The notes below the pieces were generated by a model. The model was not told the origin of the DNA. It did no database searches and saw nothing but the letters and a program-made list of their open reading frames with translations. This document shows, piece after piece, positions 1 to 8,981 of a stretch of 64,000 nucleotides of DNA; position 1 is the first letter of the stretch; the number at the start of each line of letters is the position of its first letter. The position numbers and the translations under genes are program-made. Source of the stretch: Planctellipticum sp942493135 (GTDB lineage Bacteria; Planctomycetota; Planctomycetia; Planctomycetales; Planctomycetaceae); NCBI GenBank assembly GCA_942493135.1, contig OW818684.1, positions 7,316,001 through 7,380,000 on the forward strand, given 5' to 3'.

Positions 1-1752
1 GATGCCGTGCGAACGGGAGTCCCGCGTCGGGTTGTAGTCCGGCAGGGGCCATTTGGCGACTTCCCGAAGTTCCGTATCGAACTCGACCAGCCACGACTTC
101 ACCGCTTGTTGATCAATGAATGTGACGGCGCGATCGCCGGACTCCGGCTTAGAAACCGCCTCCACGCGCGGCACATAGACATGTTCCTGGAGATCGACCA
201 GAAGATTCCGGGAAATGTGTCCGAACTGCGAACCGACGACGATCGACCGGATGGTCCCGGTGACCGTGTCGAACTGGTACAGGACGTGATTGAAATAGCC
301 GAGTGCATAGACGTAGCGGCCCGTCGTCCCGAGAGCAATCAAGGCTTCGGGAGTTTTGAGCAGATGTTCCCACTGTGTCTCGCCGGGACGGATCCGCCAG
401 AGGTGGCCCCCCCAGACCGGGAGCTTCGATCCATCCTCCACCTCGCCTTCTTCGTCCATCGACGCAAAGTAGACGGCGCCGTCGGCGGCCTCGCAGATTT
501 TGCTGTGAATCTTATTCTGAGATTCCCGATCATGAACGGTCTGGCTTCGAGAAAGCTGCGCGATCACATCACCGGCCACGTTGAACTGCGAGGCGCCCGG
601 AGACAACTTGAGCAGGTGGGCGGACGGAGCGTTGTTCCAGGTCGAGACTCCGACGTAGACATTTCCCGCATCGTCGCGACCAGTGGCTCCCCAGACTGCA
701 TAGGCGCCATTCAAGTCGGGAAGCGGCAGTTGTGTAAGCCGCGGCGCCCGAAGGTACTTCTCGTGGGGCGACGAAAAGTGTGTTCCGAAACGCTGGGCGA
801 CTGTGCGTTCTCCAGATGGCGTCCCTCTCACTGCCGGAGGCGAAGCGGCGGTTTTCTGAGCAACGACTGGAACTGTTGCCGGAGCCTTGACCGGCACCCG
901 CCGCGTCGTTTTGCCTTCAAAGACCTGTTCGACGACATCGGCATACGCCTGCAGCGATAAGGCCGTGCGGAGGGCGTAGCCGTTGCAGCGGAGGGAATCC
1001 GGAGAGTAGTCGCCTCGATACCGCCCCGGGTGACTGAGGTGGACGCCATCTGCGGCGATCAGCGTCAGCACGTCGTGTCCATCTTCGGGGACTTCGCCCG
1101 GTGGCACGGGCAGCTTTCCGCCGTCCCAGTCGGTCGGCCGTCTCTGCAGAATCTCGGCGTGGAGATCAATCAGCGGGATCTGCAGTTTCCGCGCTAGTTC
1201 GCGCTGGAGGGCCACGATTGCGGCGACTCGCTCCTCGGCATCGCGCCGCGGCGGAATCGTCGTCAAGATGGGGACGGTGCCGTTCGTGAGGCACTGCTGC
1301 AGGACATACGACATGTCATCCGCATAGGCCGTCGTGTCAGCCTGGCCGAGATCGTTGGTTCCGAAAAGAATGACGGCGACCTCCGGATTCAGCGTTTTCA
1401 GCCATTCGTCAACGTTGGCCCGAGCCCAGCCGATGCCCGCTCCACTGCGGTTGCCGAAGCGAGGGCCCTTCCAGTCTCGCCAGCACTCCAGCGCCAGCCG
1501 CGCCGAAGCGACTTCATACGCGTGCTGCAGTTCTGGAGAGGCGCCTTTGCGGCTGTGCGGCAGCGGCGACCAATAGGCCAGCGTTTCGGTCAAAGAATCG
1601 CCGAAGTGTGCGCAACTGCCGGAAACCCCGCGAAAGCGGGCGTGGACTATCCGCATGGGTGCGACCCAGTCATCGGCGGACTCTGCGAACGCGGGAGCCG
1701 TTGTGAGAACTGCGATGAGACAGAGAAACAGAGGCATCGAACGAAACAGCAT
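1..1752 (-). CDS. SGNH/GDSL-type hydrolase with C-terminal propeller-like region (3' end outside window)
   Basis: The reading frame is open from an ATG at 1752 to the left edge (584 codons), so the C-terminus is missing. A signal peptide fits residues 1-23 (hydrophobic run, cleavage near AFA-ES). The SGNH motifs are visible: HFGDS with Ser53 as nucleophile, a GTND block at 131-134, and DGVH with Asp235 and His238 as the catalytic pair. This predicts a secreted esterase or lipase, possibly acting on acyl groups of a glycan. From about residue 290 the sequence changes to short beta-strand-like repeats with many Trp and Gly (for example WGATGRDDAGNVYVG), resembling a beta-propeller or sorbosone-dehydrogenase-like sensor; this part is inferred. 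A GGAGG-like ribosome site precedes the ATG. It is the last visible gene of the minus-strand cluster, 91 bases after the LRR lipoprotein. Substrate unknown. Confidence 0.8.
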   Translation of the reverse strand, partial: MLFRSMPLFLCLIAVLTTAPAFAESADDWVAPMRIVHARFRGVSGSCAHFGDSLTETLAYWSPLPHSRKGASPELQHAYEVASARLALECWRDWKGPRFGNRSGAGIGWARANVDEWLKTLNPEVAVILFGTNDLGQADTTAYADDMSYVLQQCLTNGTVPILTTIPPRRDAEERVAAIVALQRELARKLQIPLIDLHAEILQRRPTDWDGGKLPVPPGEVPEDGHDVLTLIAADGVHLSHPGRYRGDYSPDSLRCNGYALRTALSLQAYADVVEQVFEGKTTRRVPVKAPATVPVVAQKTAASPPAVRGTPSGERTVAQRFGTHFSSPHEKYLRAPRLTQLPLPDLNGAYAVWGATGRDDAGNVYVGVSTWNNAPSAHLLKLSPGASQFNVAGDVIAQLSRSQTVHDRESQNKIHSKICEAADGAVYFASMDEEGEVEDGSKLPVWGGHLWRIRPGETQWEHLLKTPEALIALGTTGRYVYALGYFNHVLYQFDTVTGTIRSIVVGSQFGHISRNLLVDLQEHVYVPRVEAVSKPESGDRAVTFIDQQAVKSWLVEFDTELREVAKWPLPDYNPTRDSRSHGI

Positions 1753-1843
1753 TTCGCCTCCTCGGGTCGACCGTTGATGTCAGAATTCTTCGAGAAGCGG
1801 TCTTCTCCCCCGGATGAGTCTCGCCAATTCCGGGGCGACGCGC

Positions 1844-2350
1844 TCAATCCCACCGATCCCACTCGACTCGACAGTCCGGCAGTTCCGCCTGCAGTCGTCG
1901 CAGCCCAGAGGTCGTGACCTGAGTGAAATCGCAAGTGACTCGTTTCAGGCCTTTGAGCTCGTACAATGACGCCAAACCCGCGTTGGACACCGGCGTCCCC
2001 CACAGCGACAGGACTTCAAGACTTCGGACCGCTCCCAAGGACTTCAACCCCGCATCCGTGATCCCGGTCACTCCCAGTTTGAGTTCCCTCAGCCGTGTCA
2101 GATTGCGCAGCACCTGCAACTGAGAGTCATTCACAGCGGTCCCACTCAAGTCGACTGAGACGATCCGGCCCGCATCATCGTAGCCCACGACTCCGCCCAG
2201 CGACTCAATCATCCGTTCCGCATCCGGCTCCCGGACTTCCGTCGCACAGCCGGAAACCAGCACATGGCCCGCCATCACGCAGGCGGCAACGAGTCGCGTC
2301 GCGGAGGTTGCTCCCGCAAGAATGAGCCGCTGTCTGGCAGAATCGAGCAT
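1844..2350 (-). CDS. Leucine-rich-repeat lipoprotein
   Basis: A 168-residue protein. The first 36 residues form a signal peptide ending in a lipobox (LVSGC), so it is probably a lipidated envelope protein. The rest consists of LRR units of the ribonuclease-inhibitor-like type common in planctomycetes: repeated L..L..L.L..T.I.D.GL patterns (for example LRELKLGVTGITDAGL). I chose the ATG at 2350, which has GGCGAGG upstream and puts the signal peptide at the N-terminus. A GTG at 2434 would overlap the stop of the preceding PHP-VanZ gene as GTGA, but would put 28 extra residues before the signal peptide; coupling through that GTG cannot be excluded. Function unknown; LRRs usually mediate protein contacts. 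Confidence 0.8.
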   Translation of the reverse strand: MLDSARQRLILAGATSATRLVAACVMAGHVLVSGCATEVREPDAERMIESLGGVVGYDDAGRIVSVDLSGTAVNDSQLQVLRNLTRLRELKLGVTGITDAGLKSLGAVRSLEVLSLWGTPVSNAGLASLYELKGLKRVTCDFTQVTTSGLRRLQAELPDCRVEWDRWD

Positions 2351-2430
2351 GACACTTGCCTCGCCGGACAGGAGTTGGAAGTGTTCTCGGCCGTTGGGCG
2401 GACGGGCCGCGCACGCAGCCCGTCCGACAC

Positions 2431-5283
2431 TCACACTTTATGCGCTGTGGTGTTTGACGCCCAGAGGCGGACAGTGAGAAGGCCGACGCTCGCGCCAAAG
2501 ACGCGAGCGACGATATCGGCCGAATCCCCGGCATGCTCCACAAGGAGGCACTGCCCCAGTTCGAGACCCGCCGACCATGCGACCACCCAGCACAGCGTCG
2601 CGATCACCCAGACTCGCTCGTGCAGGTTCCGCTCTCGATCGGCGACGGCCACCATTCCAAGCAGTCCGCCCCACGGCAAGCACCACAGCGTGTTCTTCAA
2701 CAGGTGAAACATTGCACCGACATCGGATCCCTGATGCAGAATCGTCAGTGGAGGAGAGAGCAAACCGCGAAAGCGTGCCGACAGCAGGACGTCGTCGCCG
2801 ACCGTCTGAAACGGCGCCCAGAAGACCACGGCCAGCAGCGCGGACCATGCGATGGAGGCCATTACCCAGAACGACGCGGAACGATGCCACGGTCGACCTG
2901 GCCCGAGGCTCGTTCGCTGCAAGAGATTCTTCTCGACCGCCAGCGACAAAGCCGCACCGAGTCCCATTCCTGCGAGGCCGAACAGCCACGTGGTGATGCT
3001 GGCAACTCTCGAGTGCACGACGATCTGCCCTCCTTCCGCGGCGGTTATCGCCACTGCGCCCAGCAGAAAAGCCCAGCTCCACTCGCGCGATCCGCGACCG
3101 GTCCGGTTCCATGCCAGAGCCGCCCAGACTCCCACCGGCAACGCCCGCAGCAGTGCGCTGACGTACGAGTAGATCTCGTCGCTGCGGGACTTGAACTGAA
3201 ACGAGAACGGAATCAGTTCGAGGTAGCCCCGGCGCAGTTTGTCTAGCAACTCCTGCGGCGACAGGACGAGATCGAGCGGCAGCCAGTGCCAGAGCAGGAA
3301 TACGGAAACGTAGAACTGCAGCACCCAGTCCCGTCGTCCGACCAGCGTCCGTCTTCGAAACAGGTCCTCAACGAACAGCGTGACTCGTCGCGACAAAAGA
3401 CACCAGATGACAGTACCGAGCATCGCCCCGGCGGTTTGAGCTGCAACGTCGCTGGCGGCCGGGACGCGCGGCGGGAACCAGCACTGACTGAGCTCCAGTC
3501 CAACGGCGAATCCCCCACAAGTGGCCACCGTCAAGATTGCCGCGAGCGAAGCCTTCCAGAACCCCAGCGACCGTGATGTCCCAATGCTCGACAGCGTGCA
3601 ATACGCCAGGGGGATCCCGATCAGGACGTTGATGGCGATATCAGCCCGGCTGAGATGGCCCCCCGGCTCGGCCGACCGGCGGAGTTGCATCCAAGCGTCA
3701 GCCAGATTCGTTTCATGGTATTGAAACGGAATCAGCGACGCATAGATGGCGACGCCCACAAGCCCGATTGCGCCTGCCAGGAACACGCGGCGAGAGCGAA
3801 GCGTCGAGAGGCGTCGAGGGCGAATTCCGCGATTTCGCCGACTTTGTCTGCTCCTGGCGGGAGGACGACCGATCAACCCGAGAGTTGCCATCGCGAGAAG
3901 CGCTGCCGCCGCGAGCGGCCGCCAGTTTTGTTTCAGTGTTTCGGCGGCCACGGCGAGACGAGCGAGATTCCACGCCCCTGGCGCCGCTTCCTGAATGCGG
4001 ATTGGATTCGTATAGAAGACATAGGAAAGGCCATCGCGCGCAGGACTCCGTCCACGGGCGCGAAACACGACACCACCACGAGGTACGATCTGCGACGCAA
4101 ACCGGACTGTCCCATCGACATCTGGAGTCAACGTCTCTACGACACGGGCGCCGGCTGCGGTAATCGCAATGAGGTCAACGGCGTGGACGACAGACGGGCG
4201 TCCTTCCCAGTCCCTTGCGGGTGCGTCGAACGTGAGAACCACGTCGACGGACTGCTGCGGAAGCACTTCCAGCACTTCGCCGACGTAAGCGGGGCGTGCG
4301 AGCCCCGGTGCCTCGACGCGCAGATTGACCTGCCGGGAGATGTGACCGTGCACGCCGAAGTAAGTTCCCGCCCTAAGTCCGGCCAGGACTCCTTCAGCAG
4401 TCCGCTCAGGAACTCGAACCCACGTCTCAGAGAATTGCCCCGGCCAATAGTCCAGCTTCAGATTGTGAAAGTCGGAAGGTGCTCCGGCGCCCCAGACATC
4501 GTCGCCCGCCTGCAGGAGCTGGTCCCATACTCCGCCGATCTCTGCCACGGCGGGATCCCAGCGATCGATCAATCGGACGTTGCCACGGTAGCTCCCCGAG
4601 TTGTCCGCGAGGTGCCCTGGTGCACCGGAGAGGCCGATGGCAACATCATTCGTCGTTCTCGCCAGCCGAAGCAGGTCGAGCGACGTCGCAGTGGACTCTG
4701 ATTTGCGTCCGACATGTTCAAACACCAGCAGCGGCCGTGCGCCGTCCCTGGCTTTCCGGCTCGCAAGAAACCGAAGACCGTTCAGGTATCGCTGGTTCGT
4801 ATGGATCAGCGGCTTCGCGGTGTCAGCTTCATTCACAGTCAGGTCGTCGAACTGCTGCTTGAACTCGCGCAGCAGCGGTTCCTCGTCGGAGCCGGGAGGT
4901 GCGAGCAAGACGGCATGCGTGTCCCCGCCATCCGGAGGGACATTCCACTCGAGCCCCGCAAGGATGATCAACCCGGGAAACTGTCGCCGGGCGACTTCAA
5001 TGGCCTCGAAGTATTCGGATGTCGCTGCGGTGAGGTTGGAATCGGCGTGGTCGGTGAATGCGATCGCGTTGCAGCCATGTTCGACGGCCTTTGCCGCAAT
5101 TTCAACCGGTTGATGTTCGCCGTCAGAGAACCTGGTATGGATGTGCGTGTCGACCTTCAGCCAGTCTCCCCGATCCGACCAGGGAATCTGGCGGACGAAC
5201 TGCGCCGCGGGAGGCGCACCGCAGCCGCAACAGACCAGGGCTGCCAGGCAGACCACCAGCCGGGATTCGAGACGAACGGCCAT
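2431..5283 (-). CDS. PHP-domain phosphoesterase-like protein fused to VanZ-like membrane domains
   Basis: A 950-residue protein. The N-terminus looks like a lipoprotein or secretion signal (hydrophobic run to Cys18/19/21). A PHP domain follows: DTHIHTRFSDG with His47, His49 and Asp54, then TDH at 77-79, GLEWN, an FEHVG block and a late DFHN, all typical metal ligands of the PHP superfamily. An Ig-like beta region and a transmembrane helix come next, then about 380 residues with many helices resembling VanZ-like domains (for example YASLIPFQYHETNLAD and INVLIGIPLAYC), apparently in two or three copies. I chose the ATG at 5283 because the upstream part of the open frame is Arg/Ser/Pro-rich and overlaps the 3' side of the next gene. 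It lies in the EPS block 154 bases after its upstream neighbour. PHP proteins can be tyrosine phosphatases for EPS kinases (CpsB/YwqE type) or other phosphoesterases; the role here is inferred. Confidence 0.8.
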   Translation of the reverse strand: MAVRLESRLVVCLAALVCCGCGAPPAAQFVRQIPWSDRGDWLKVDTHIHTRFSDGEHQPVEIAAKAVEHGCNAIAFTDHADSNLTAATSEYFEAIEVARRQFPGLIILAGLEWNVPPDGGDTHAVLLAPPGSDEEPLLREFKQQFDDLTVNEADTAKPLIHTNQRYLNGLRFLASRKARDGARPLLVFEHVGRKSESTATSLDLLRLARTTNDVAIGLSGAPGHLADNSGSYRGNVRLIDRWDPAVAEIGGVWDQLLQAGDDVWGAGAPSDFHNLKLDYWPGQFSETWVRVPERTAEGVLAGLRAGTYFGVHGHISRQVNLRVEAPGLARPAYVGEVLEVLPQQSVDVVLTFDAPARDWEGRPSVVHAVDLIAITAAGARVVETLTPDVDGTVRFASQIVPRGGVVFRARGRSPARDGLSYVFYTNPIRIQEAAPGAWNLARLAVAAETLKQNWRPLAAAALLAMATLGLIGRPPARSRQSRRNRGIRPRRLSTLRSRRVFLAGAIGLVGVAIYASLIPFQYHETNLADAWMQLRRSAEPGGHLSRADIAINVLIGIPLAYCTLSSIGTSRSLGFWKASLAAILTVATCGGFAVGLELSQCWFPPRVPAASDVAAQTAGAMLGTVIWCLLSRRVTLFVEDLFRRRTLVGRRDWVLQFYVSVFLLWHWLPLDLVLSPQELLDKLRRGYLELIPFSFQFKSRSDEIYSYVSALLRALPVGVWAALAWNRTGRGSREWSWAFLLGAVAITAAEGGQIVVHSRVASITTWLFGLAGMGLGAALSLAVEKNLLQRTSLGPGRPWHRSASFWVMASIAWSALLAVVFWAPFQTVGDDVLLSARFRGLLSPPLTILHQGSDVGAMFHLLKNTLWCLPWGGLLGMVAVADRERNLHERVWVIATLCWVVAWSAGLELGQCLLVEHAGDSADIVARVFGASVGLLTVRLWASNTTAHKV

Positions 5284-5437
5284 TCGGATCAACTTCGACA
5301 GGACGGATACTCTCGGCGCAGCATGGCATCGGTGCTGCGTTGACAACCTGGACCGCGGTGTTTCAAGCGAATCGCCAGCGGCAGCCCCAGTCATCCGCTG
5401 GCCGCGCTGACAGCCCGACAAAGGACTTCCCGCTCGT

Positions 5438-6448
5438 TTACCGCATCGCCGCCCGTCGCGGGGGCGGGACGGGTTTCGCGGGAGGTTTCTTCTGGGGCGG
5501 AACGGGAGGTAGTTCCTCCGGATTGGACGGCTTGTCGACGATGCCGATCGTGGGAACCCCGTCGGGATTGACTCGTAATTCTGCCCGGGTCGCCCCGTCG
5601 GCACTTTGAGCTGCGACGACGGCGCTGCCGTCCGGCGAAGAGACCATGCTTGCGGCCGGGTTACCGGCTCCATCGCGGACGGAGAGAATCGATACTCCGT
5701 CCGGCAGCCGGATCAAAGCCGGTCCCGCCTGGTCCTCGGGGCTGCGCAAGGAGATTTCGCTGAGTCCATCCGGATAAGCCACCAGGAATGGCCCCGGATG
5801 CGTTGCATCGCCGCGCAGGGAAACGGTAGCCTGTCCGTCGCCGCTCCAGCCGATTTCGACGCCACGACTGCCGTCCCGAGGCCCCGCCGCCATTCGCAGA
5901 GAACCGTCGGGAGCGGCATTCAGCACGACTTCGCTGCGGTGCGGCGAAGCGAGTCGGACCTCTCCGTTGCCGACGGCGTCGGCCTGAACAACGATCTCTC
6001 CATCGCCGGCGGGGAGTCGGATGGAATTTGATCCGTCGACTCGGGCCGTCAATCGAAGGTTTCGAACGCCCGCTCCCAGCGAGAGAGTTGCATCCCCGGA
6101 CTCACTGAGGGCCAGCATCAGCCGGTCATGCCCCGAGGCATCCCGCATCGCAATGCGAGGCGTTCCGAGTTCGTCGACGAACAGTTCAATTCGGGCGTGG
6201 CCATCCGAATCGAAAACCGCCATGGACGATTGCGAGATCCCGACCGGCACTGCCGCGCGTGGTTCTGCAGCGGGTGCAGCAATCGGCGCGGGTGAATCCG
6301 CTACAGGCGCTCGTCCGGAAGTGACAACGTCCGAACCGGACTCGTGGGACGCATCAACCGCGGGTGGCGGAGCCGCAGTGGGCATCAGCAGACCCGCGAC
6401 GACAACGACGACGAGCGAATACAGCAGGATGCGCTCAATCGCGGCCAC
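5438..6448 (-). CDS. Secreted/anchored beta-repeat protein of unknown function
   Basis: A 336-residue protein starting at a GTG with a good ribosome site (AGAGGGGA, about 5 bases upstream). One N-terminal hydrophobic helix (residues 6-26) acts as signal or anchor. A Pro/Ala-rich linker follows, then about 220 residues of short repeated strands with Asp-Gly turns (ARIELFVDELGTPRIAMRD, GSLRMAAGP, GVSILSVRDGAGNP) spaced about 20-25 residues apart, suggesting a beta-solenoid or stacked-sheet fold. The C-terminus is Pro/Lys-rich (PPVPPQKKPPAKPVPPP). I recognise no enzyme motif. It lies between the priming sugar transferase and the PHP-VanZ gene, so an envelope or matrix role is a guess from position. 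Confidence 0.7.
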   Translation of the reverse strand: MAAIERILLYSLVVVVVAGLLMPTAAPPPAVDASHESGSDVVTSGRAPVADSPAPIAAPAAEPRAAVPVGISQSSMAVFDSDGHARIELFVDELGTPRIAMRDASGHDRLMLALSESGDATLSLGAGVRNLRLTARVDGSNSIRLPAGDGEIVVQADAVGNGEVRLASPHRSEVVLNAAPDGSLRMAAGPRDGSRGVEIGWSGDGQATVSLRGDATHPGPFLVAYPDGLSEISLRSPEDQAGPALIRLPDGVSILSVRDGAGNPAASMVSSPDGSAVVAAQSADGATRAELRVNPDGVPTIGIVDKPSNPEELPPVPPQKKPPAKPVPPPRRAAMR

Positions 6449-6521
6449 GACAATCCCCTCTCATCAGACCGGCGGTCAACAACAGTTGGGGGGGGGAAGG
6501 CCGATCCGTCTGGCGAACCGA

Positions 6522-7391
6522 CTAGCGGCCAGCCGCCTGCATCGTCGATTTGGCCGGCGCTGCTTTGGAGACTCTTCCGTCTTTGTCGTCGGATCCGTCA
6601 GACACGGGTGAAAACCATCGTCCGGATGGGGCCAGTTGAAAATGCGGCGAGTTCTGCAGCCTGTTGACCTCATTGCCGTCATGGAGAAACGTATCGTGTG
6701 CGGCTTCCGGGTTAATCAGCGGGAGAAACTCCAATTCCACGCGCTGTCGACTCGGGAGGCTCCAGAAACTGCTCACTCCGCGAACAATGCTGCTCACAAA
6801 CTGCATTCCCGTAGCCAGCAGAATCGAGAAATCCATGCCGAGGCTGCCGTACTTGATGTAATACAAGTCGTGCGCAAGTTTCCGCTGCAGGCCGGGCTCG
6901 TCGCAATCTGGCGGCAGGCGCACCTGGGCCAGCCCAGTGACTCCCGGCAGTTCGGAAAGCCGGTCGCTGAACAAGGGAATCCGCTGCTCGATTCCGACCG
7001 CAATTTCCGGACGTTCCGGACGCGGGCCGACGAGGCTCATGTCGCCTTTGAGAACGTTCAGCAACTGAGGCAATTCGTCAAAATGCGTATCCCGCAGAAA
7101 GCGCCCGAGTCGAGTGACGCGAGGATCATCGGACCCCGACCAGACGGGGCCGGTTTCGCGTTCTGCATCGGCAACCATCGTCCTGAGCTTGATGAGCGTG
7201 AACACGCGCCCCCGATATCCCAGTCGCTGCTGGCAGAAGAACGCCGGCCCCCGCGAAGAAACCCGAACAGCAATGGCGCAAATCGCAATGACGGGGAGAA
7301 AAATCACGAATGCAATGAGGGAAATTACAAAGTCGAAGATCCGTTTGATTCCCCGGGACCAGACACTTCGTTCATTCATCACGTTCGTCAT
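6522..7391 (-). CDS. Priming sugar transferase (WcaJ/EpsL-like undecaprenyl-phosphate glycosyl-1-phosphate transferase)
   Basis: Short-form bacterial sugar transferase, 289 residues: one N-terminal membrane helix (FVISLIAFVIFLPVIAICA), then the conserved catalytic block with SSRGPAFFCQQRLG, FTLIKLRTM, DELPQLLNVLKGDMSLVGPRP and the PGVTGLAQV segment. These enzymes place the first sugar phosphate on undecaprenyl phosphate at the inner membrane and so start EPS repeat-unit synthesis. The C-terminal 70 residues after the conserved core are poorly conserved and hydrophilic. The start is uncertain: ATG at 7391 (used), ATG at 7379, or an upstream start at 7472; none has a strong ribosome site. It lies downstream of the O-antigen-ligase-like gene with a 213-base gap. 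Confidence 0.92.
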   Translation of the reverse strand: MTNVMNERSVWSRGIKRIFDFVISLIAFVIFLPVIAICAIAVRVSSRGPAFFCQQRLGYRGRVFTLIKLRTMVADAERETGPVWSGSDDPRVTRLGRFLRDTHFDELPQLLNVLKGDMSLVGPRPERPEIAVGIEQRIPLFSDRLSELPGVTGLAQVRLPPDCDEPGLQRKLAHDLYYIKYGSLGMDFSILLATGMQFVSSIVRGVSSFWSLPSRQRVELEFLPLINPEAAHDTFLHDGNEVNRLQNSPHFQLAPSGRWFSPVSDGSDDKDGRVSKAAPAKSTMQAAGR

Positions 7392-7604
7392 TCCATTGTT
7401 CGAGGCGAAACCTGACGGCTCGACTAAGTGATCGCGCCGCCGACCACGCACGTCGAAGATCCATCTCTGCAAACACCATGCCCGCGTGTGCCCATCGCGG
7501 AGACGGTTCTCGCTCCAGCGGCTGAATTCCAGGCCGCGACGCCCGTGTCTGCTGTCAACAGACGGGCGACTCGTGATCTGGCGGAGCGGGTGTTCAACCC
7601 CGGA

Positions 7605-8945
7605 TCACGACCGGCCCAGTTTACCGGGAACTTGAGGGATTCCCAGCCTCTGTTGTGAGAAATGGGCGAGTTGTGGTGAAAATCCGTAGGACCGGCGCTT
7701 TTCCGCCGCCCAGACGCACGTTCCGGCCAGCCCGCCCGCCGCAAGAGCATAAGAGCTTTCCAGAAGCGCCCCGGCGGAAAACATGCTGGAGGCCATGTAA
7801 CCGATAAGTCCGGGAAAGACCGCCAGGCAGAGGCAGCCCAGCCAGTCGGGGATCGGTTCCCGCTTCTGCCGCCAGAGCAGGCGGAAGCAGGCCCAGCCGG
7901 CGATGGCGAAGTAGCTGAAGTAGCAGATGGCGGCCGGGATGCCGCAGCCGGCGCCGATTTCGAAATAGAGGTTGTGGAGGCCTTTTGCGCTGGTTTGCAT
8001 TCCGAGATATCGGGGGACGAGGAACTGTCCGGCCCACGGACCGACTCCCAGGAGCGGGTGGTCCATCGTAATCTGGTAGCCGGCCTTCCAGAGATCAAAT
8101 CGACTTTCCGCGGAGGAATCCCGATTCTCACCCTTCTCAAAGCTCGACATGAACTCTTTTACGACTGGCGGCCCGGCCAGAGCCGCGCCAAGCGCAGCTG
8201 CTGCGACAACTCCCCAGACATTGACATTCGTCTTCGGCATCAGCCAGACGACAACCACCAGCATCAGGACTCCGCCAAGCATGCAGCCGCGCGACTCCAT
8301 TAACATGATCTGATGTAACTGCAGGATGAGCATTCCGGCTGAGAACAGTTTCTGCCAGAGAGGCTTGGAATATGCGGCCAGCGACGCCGAAACCGCCATG
8401 ATCGGCACGGTCAGAATCGAGTACATGTTGTTGTCGCCGCTCAATCCATAACCGTCGCTTTTGAAAAAACAGACGCCATTCTGAAAATAACTTTCATTGA
8501 TTCGATAGGCGTTAAACCCTTGAGACAGCATGAGGACCCACAACAACGCGGTGATCCGACCGGGGGTATTCACGACGCGCACGCCGATCGCCGCCATCAG
8601 CGCCATCTTCCAGAGCGTATCGACGTATCCCCACGTCCGGTCGGGCGCAATACTTTGCTGGTAGCTGGCAAAGGCCAGACCGATAAACGTCGCCAATGCC
8701 GTGAGGCTCGTCTTGGCCGTTGACGATATGCGACTACCGCTGAACCCCGACGCCAGAAATCCGATCAGCGTTGCGATCGCGATGTATTTCTGAAAGCCCA
8801 TGCCTTGCGGGATGGACCAGCGCCAGTTCCACTCGGGCTGCAGCAGGATGAAGCCGTAATAGCCGATGACGCCGACATGGGGGCGCGAGAGCGCGCCGAG
8901 GCAGATGTAGGCGAGGAGAGCGTAGACGAAGATCAGACTGAGCAT
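7605..8945 (-). CDS. O-antigen ligase/polymerase-like membrane protein (Wzy_C type)
   Basis: A 446-residue polytopic protein of about 10-12 hydrophobic segments. A large loop near residues 290-330 carries ESRFDLWKAGYQITMDHPLLGVGPWAG and LHNLYFEIGAGCGIPA, typical of the O-antigen ligase/Wzy superfamily (residues FxxRxxxW and HPLxGxG, and the later HNxYF). Members polymerise lipid-linked repeat units or ligate chains to an acceptor in the periplasm. Start: GTG-ATG pair at 8948/8945, with GGAAAG about 8 bases before the ATG. It sits between an unassigned gene and the priming transferase. The cluster also has an ABC exporter, so whether this protein polymerises or ligates is open. Confidence 0.88.
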   Translation of the reverse strand: MLSLIFVYALLAYICLGALSRPHVGVIGYYGFILLQPEWNWRWSIPQGMGFQKYIAIATLIGFLASGFSGSRISSTAKTSLTALATFIGLAFASYQQSIAPDRTWGYVDTLWKMALMAAIGVRVVNTPGRITALLWVLMLSQGFNAYRINESYFQNGVCFFKSDGYGLSGDNNMYSILTVPIMAVSASLAAYSKPLWQKLFSAGMLILQLHQIMLMESRGCMLGGVLMLVVVVWLMPKTNVNVWGVVAAAALGAALAGPPVVKEFMSSFEKGENRDSSAESRFDLWKAGYQITMDHPLLGVGPWAGQFLVPRYLGMQTSAKGLHNLYFEIGAGCGIPAAICYFSYFAIAGWACFRLLWRQKREPIPDWLGCLCLAVFPGLIGYMASSMFSAGALLESSYALAAGGLAGTCVWAAEKRRSYGFSPQLAHFSQQRLGIPQVPGKLGRS

Positions 8946-8981
8946 CACGTCTTTCCGGACCGGACGGCTTCAGAGGTCGAA

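Noticed and set aside
7..960. Long plus-strand open frame
   Set aside because: It is the antisense shadow of the SGNH hydrolase, whose minus frame runs through the same bases with clear motifs.
2434..2434. GTG start for the LRR lipoprotein overlapping the previous stop (GTGA)
   Set aside because: It would put 28 hydrophilic residues before an evident lipoprotein signal; the ATG at 2350 has its own ribosome site. Kept only as an alternative.
3655..4701. 348-codon plus-strand frame
   Set aside because: Antisense of the PHP domain; no coding motif.
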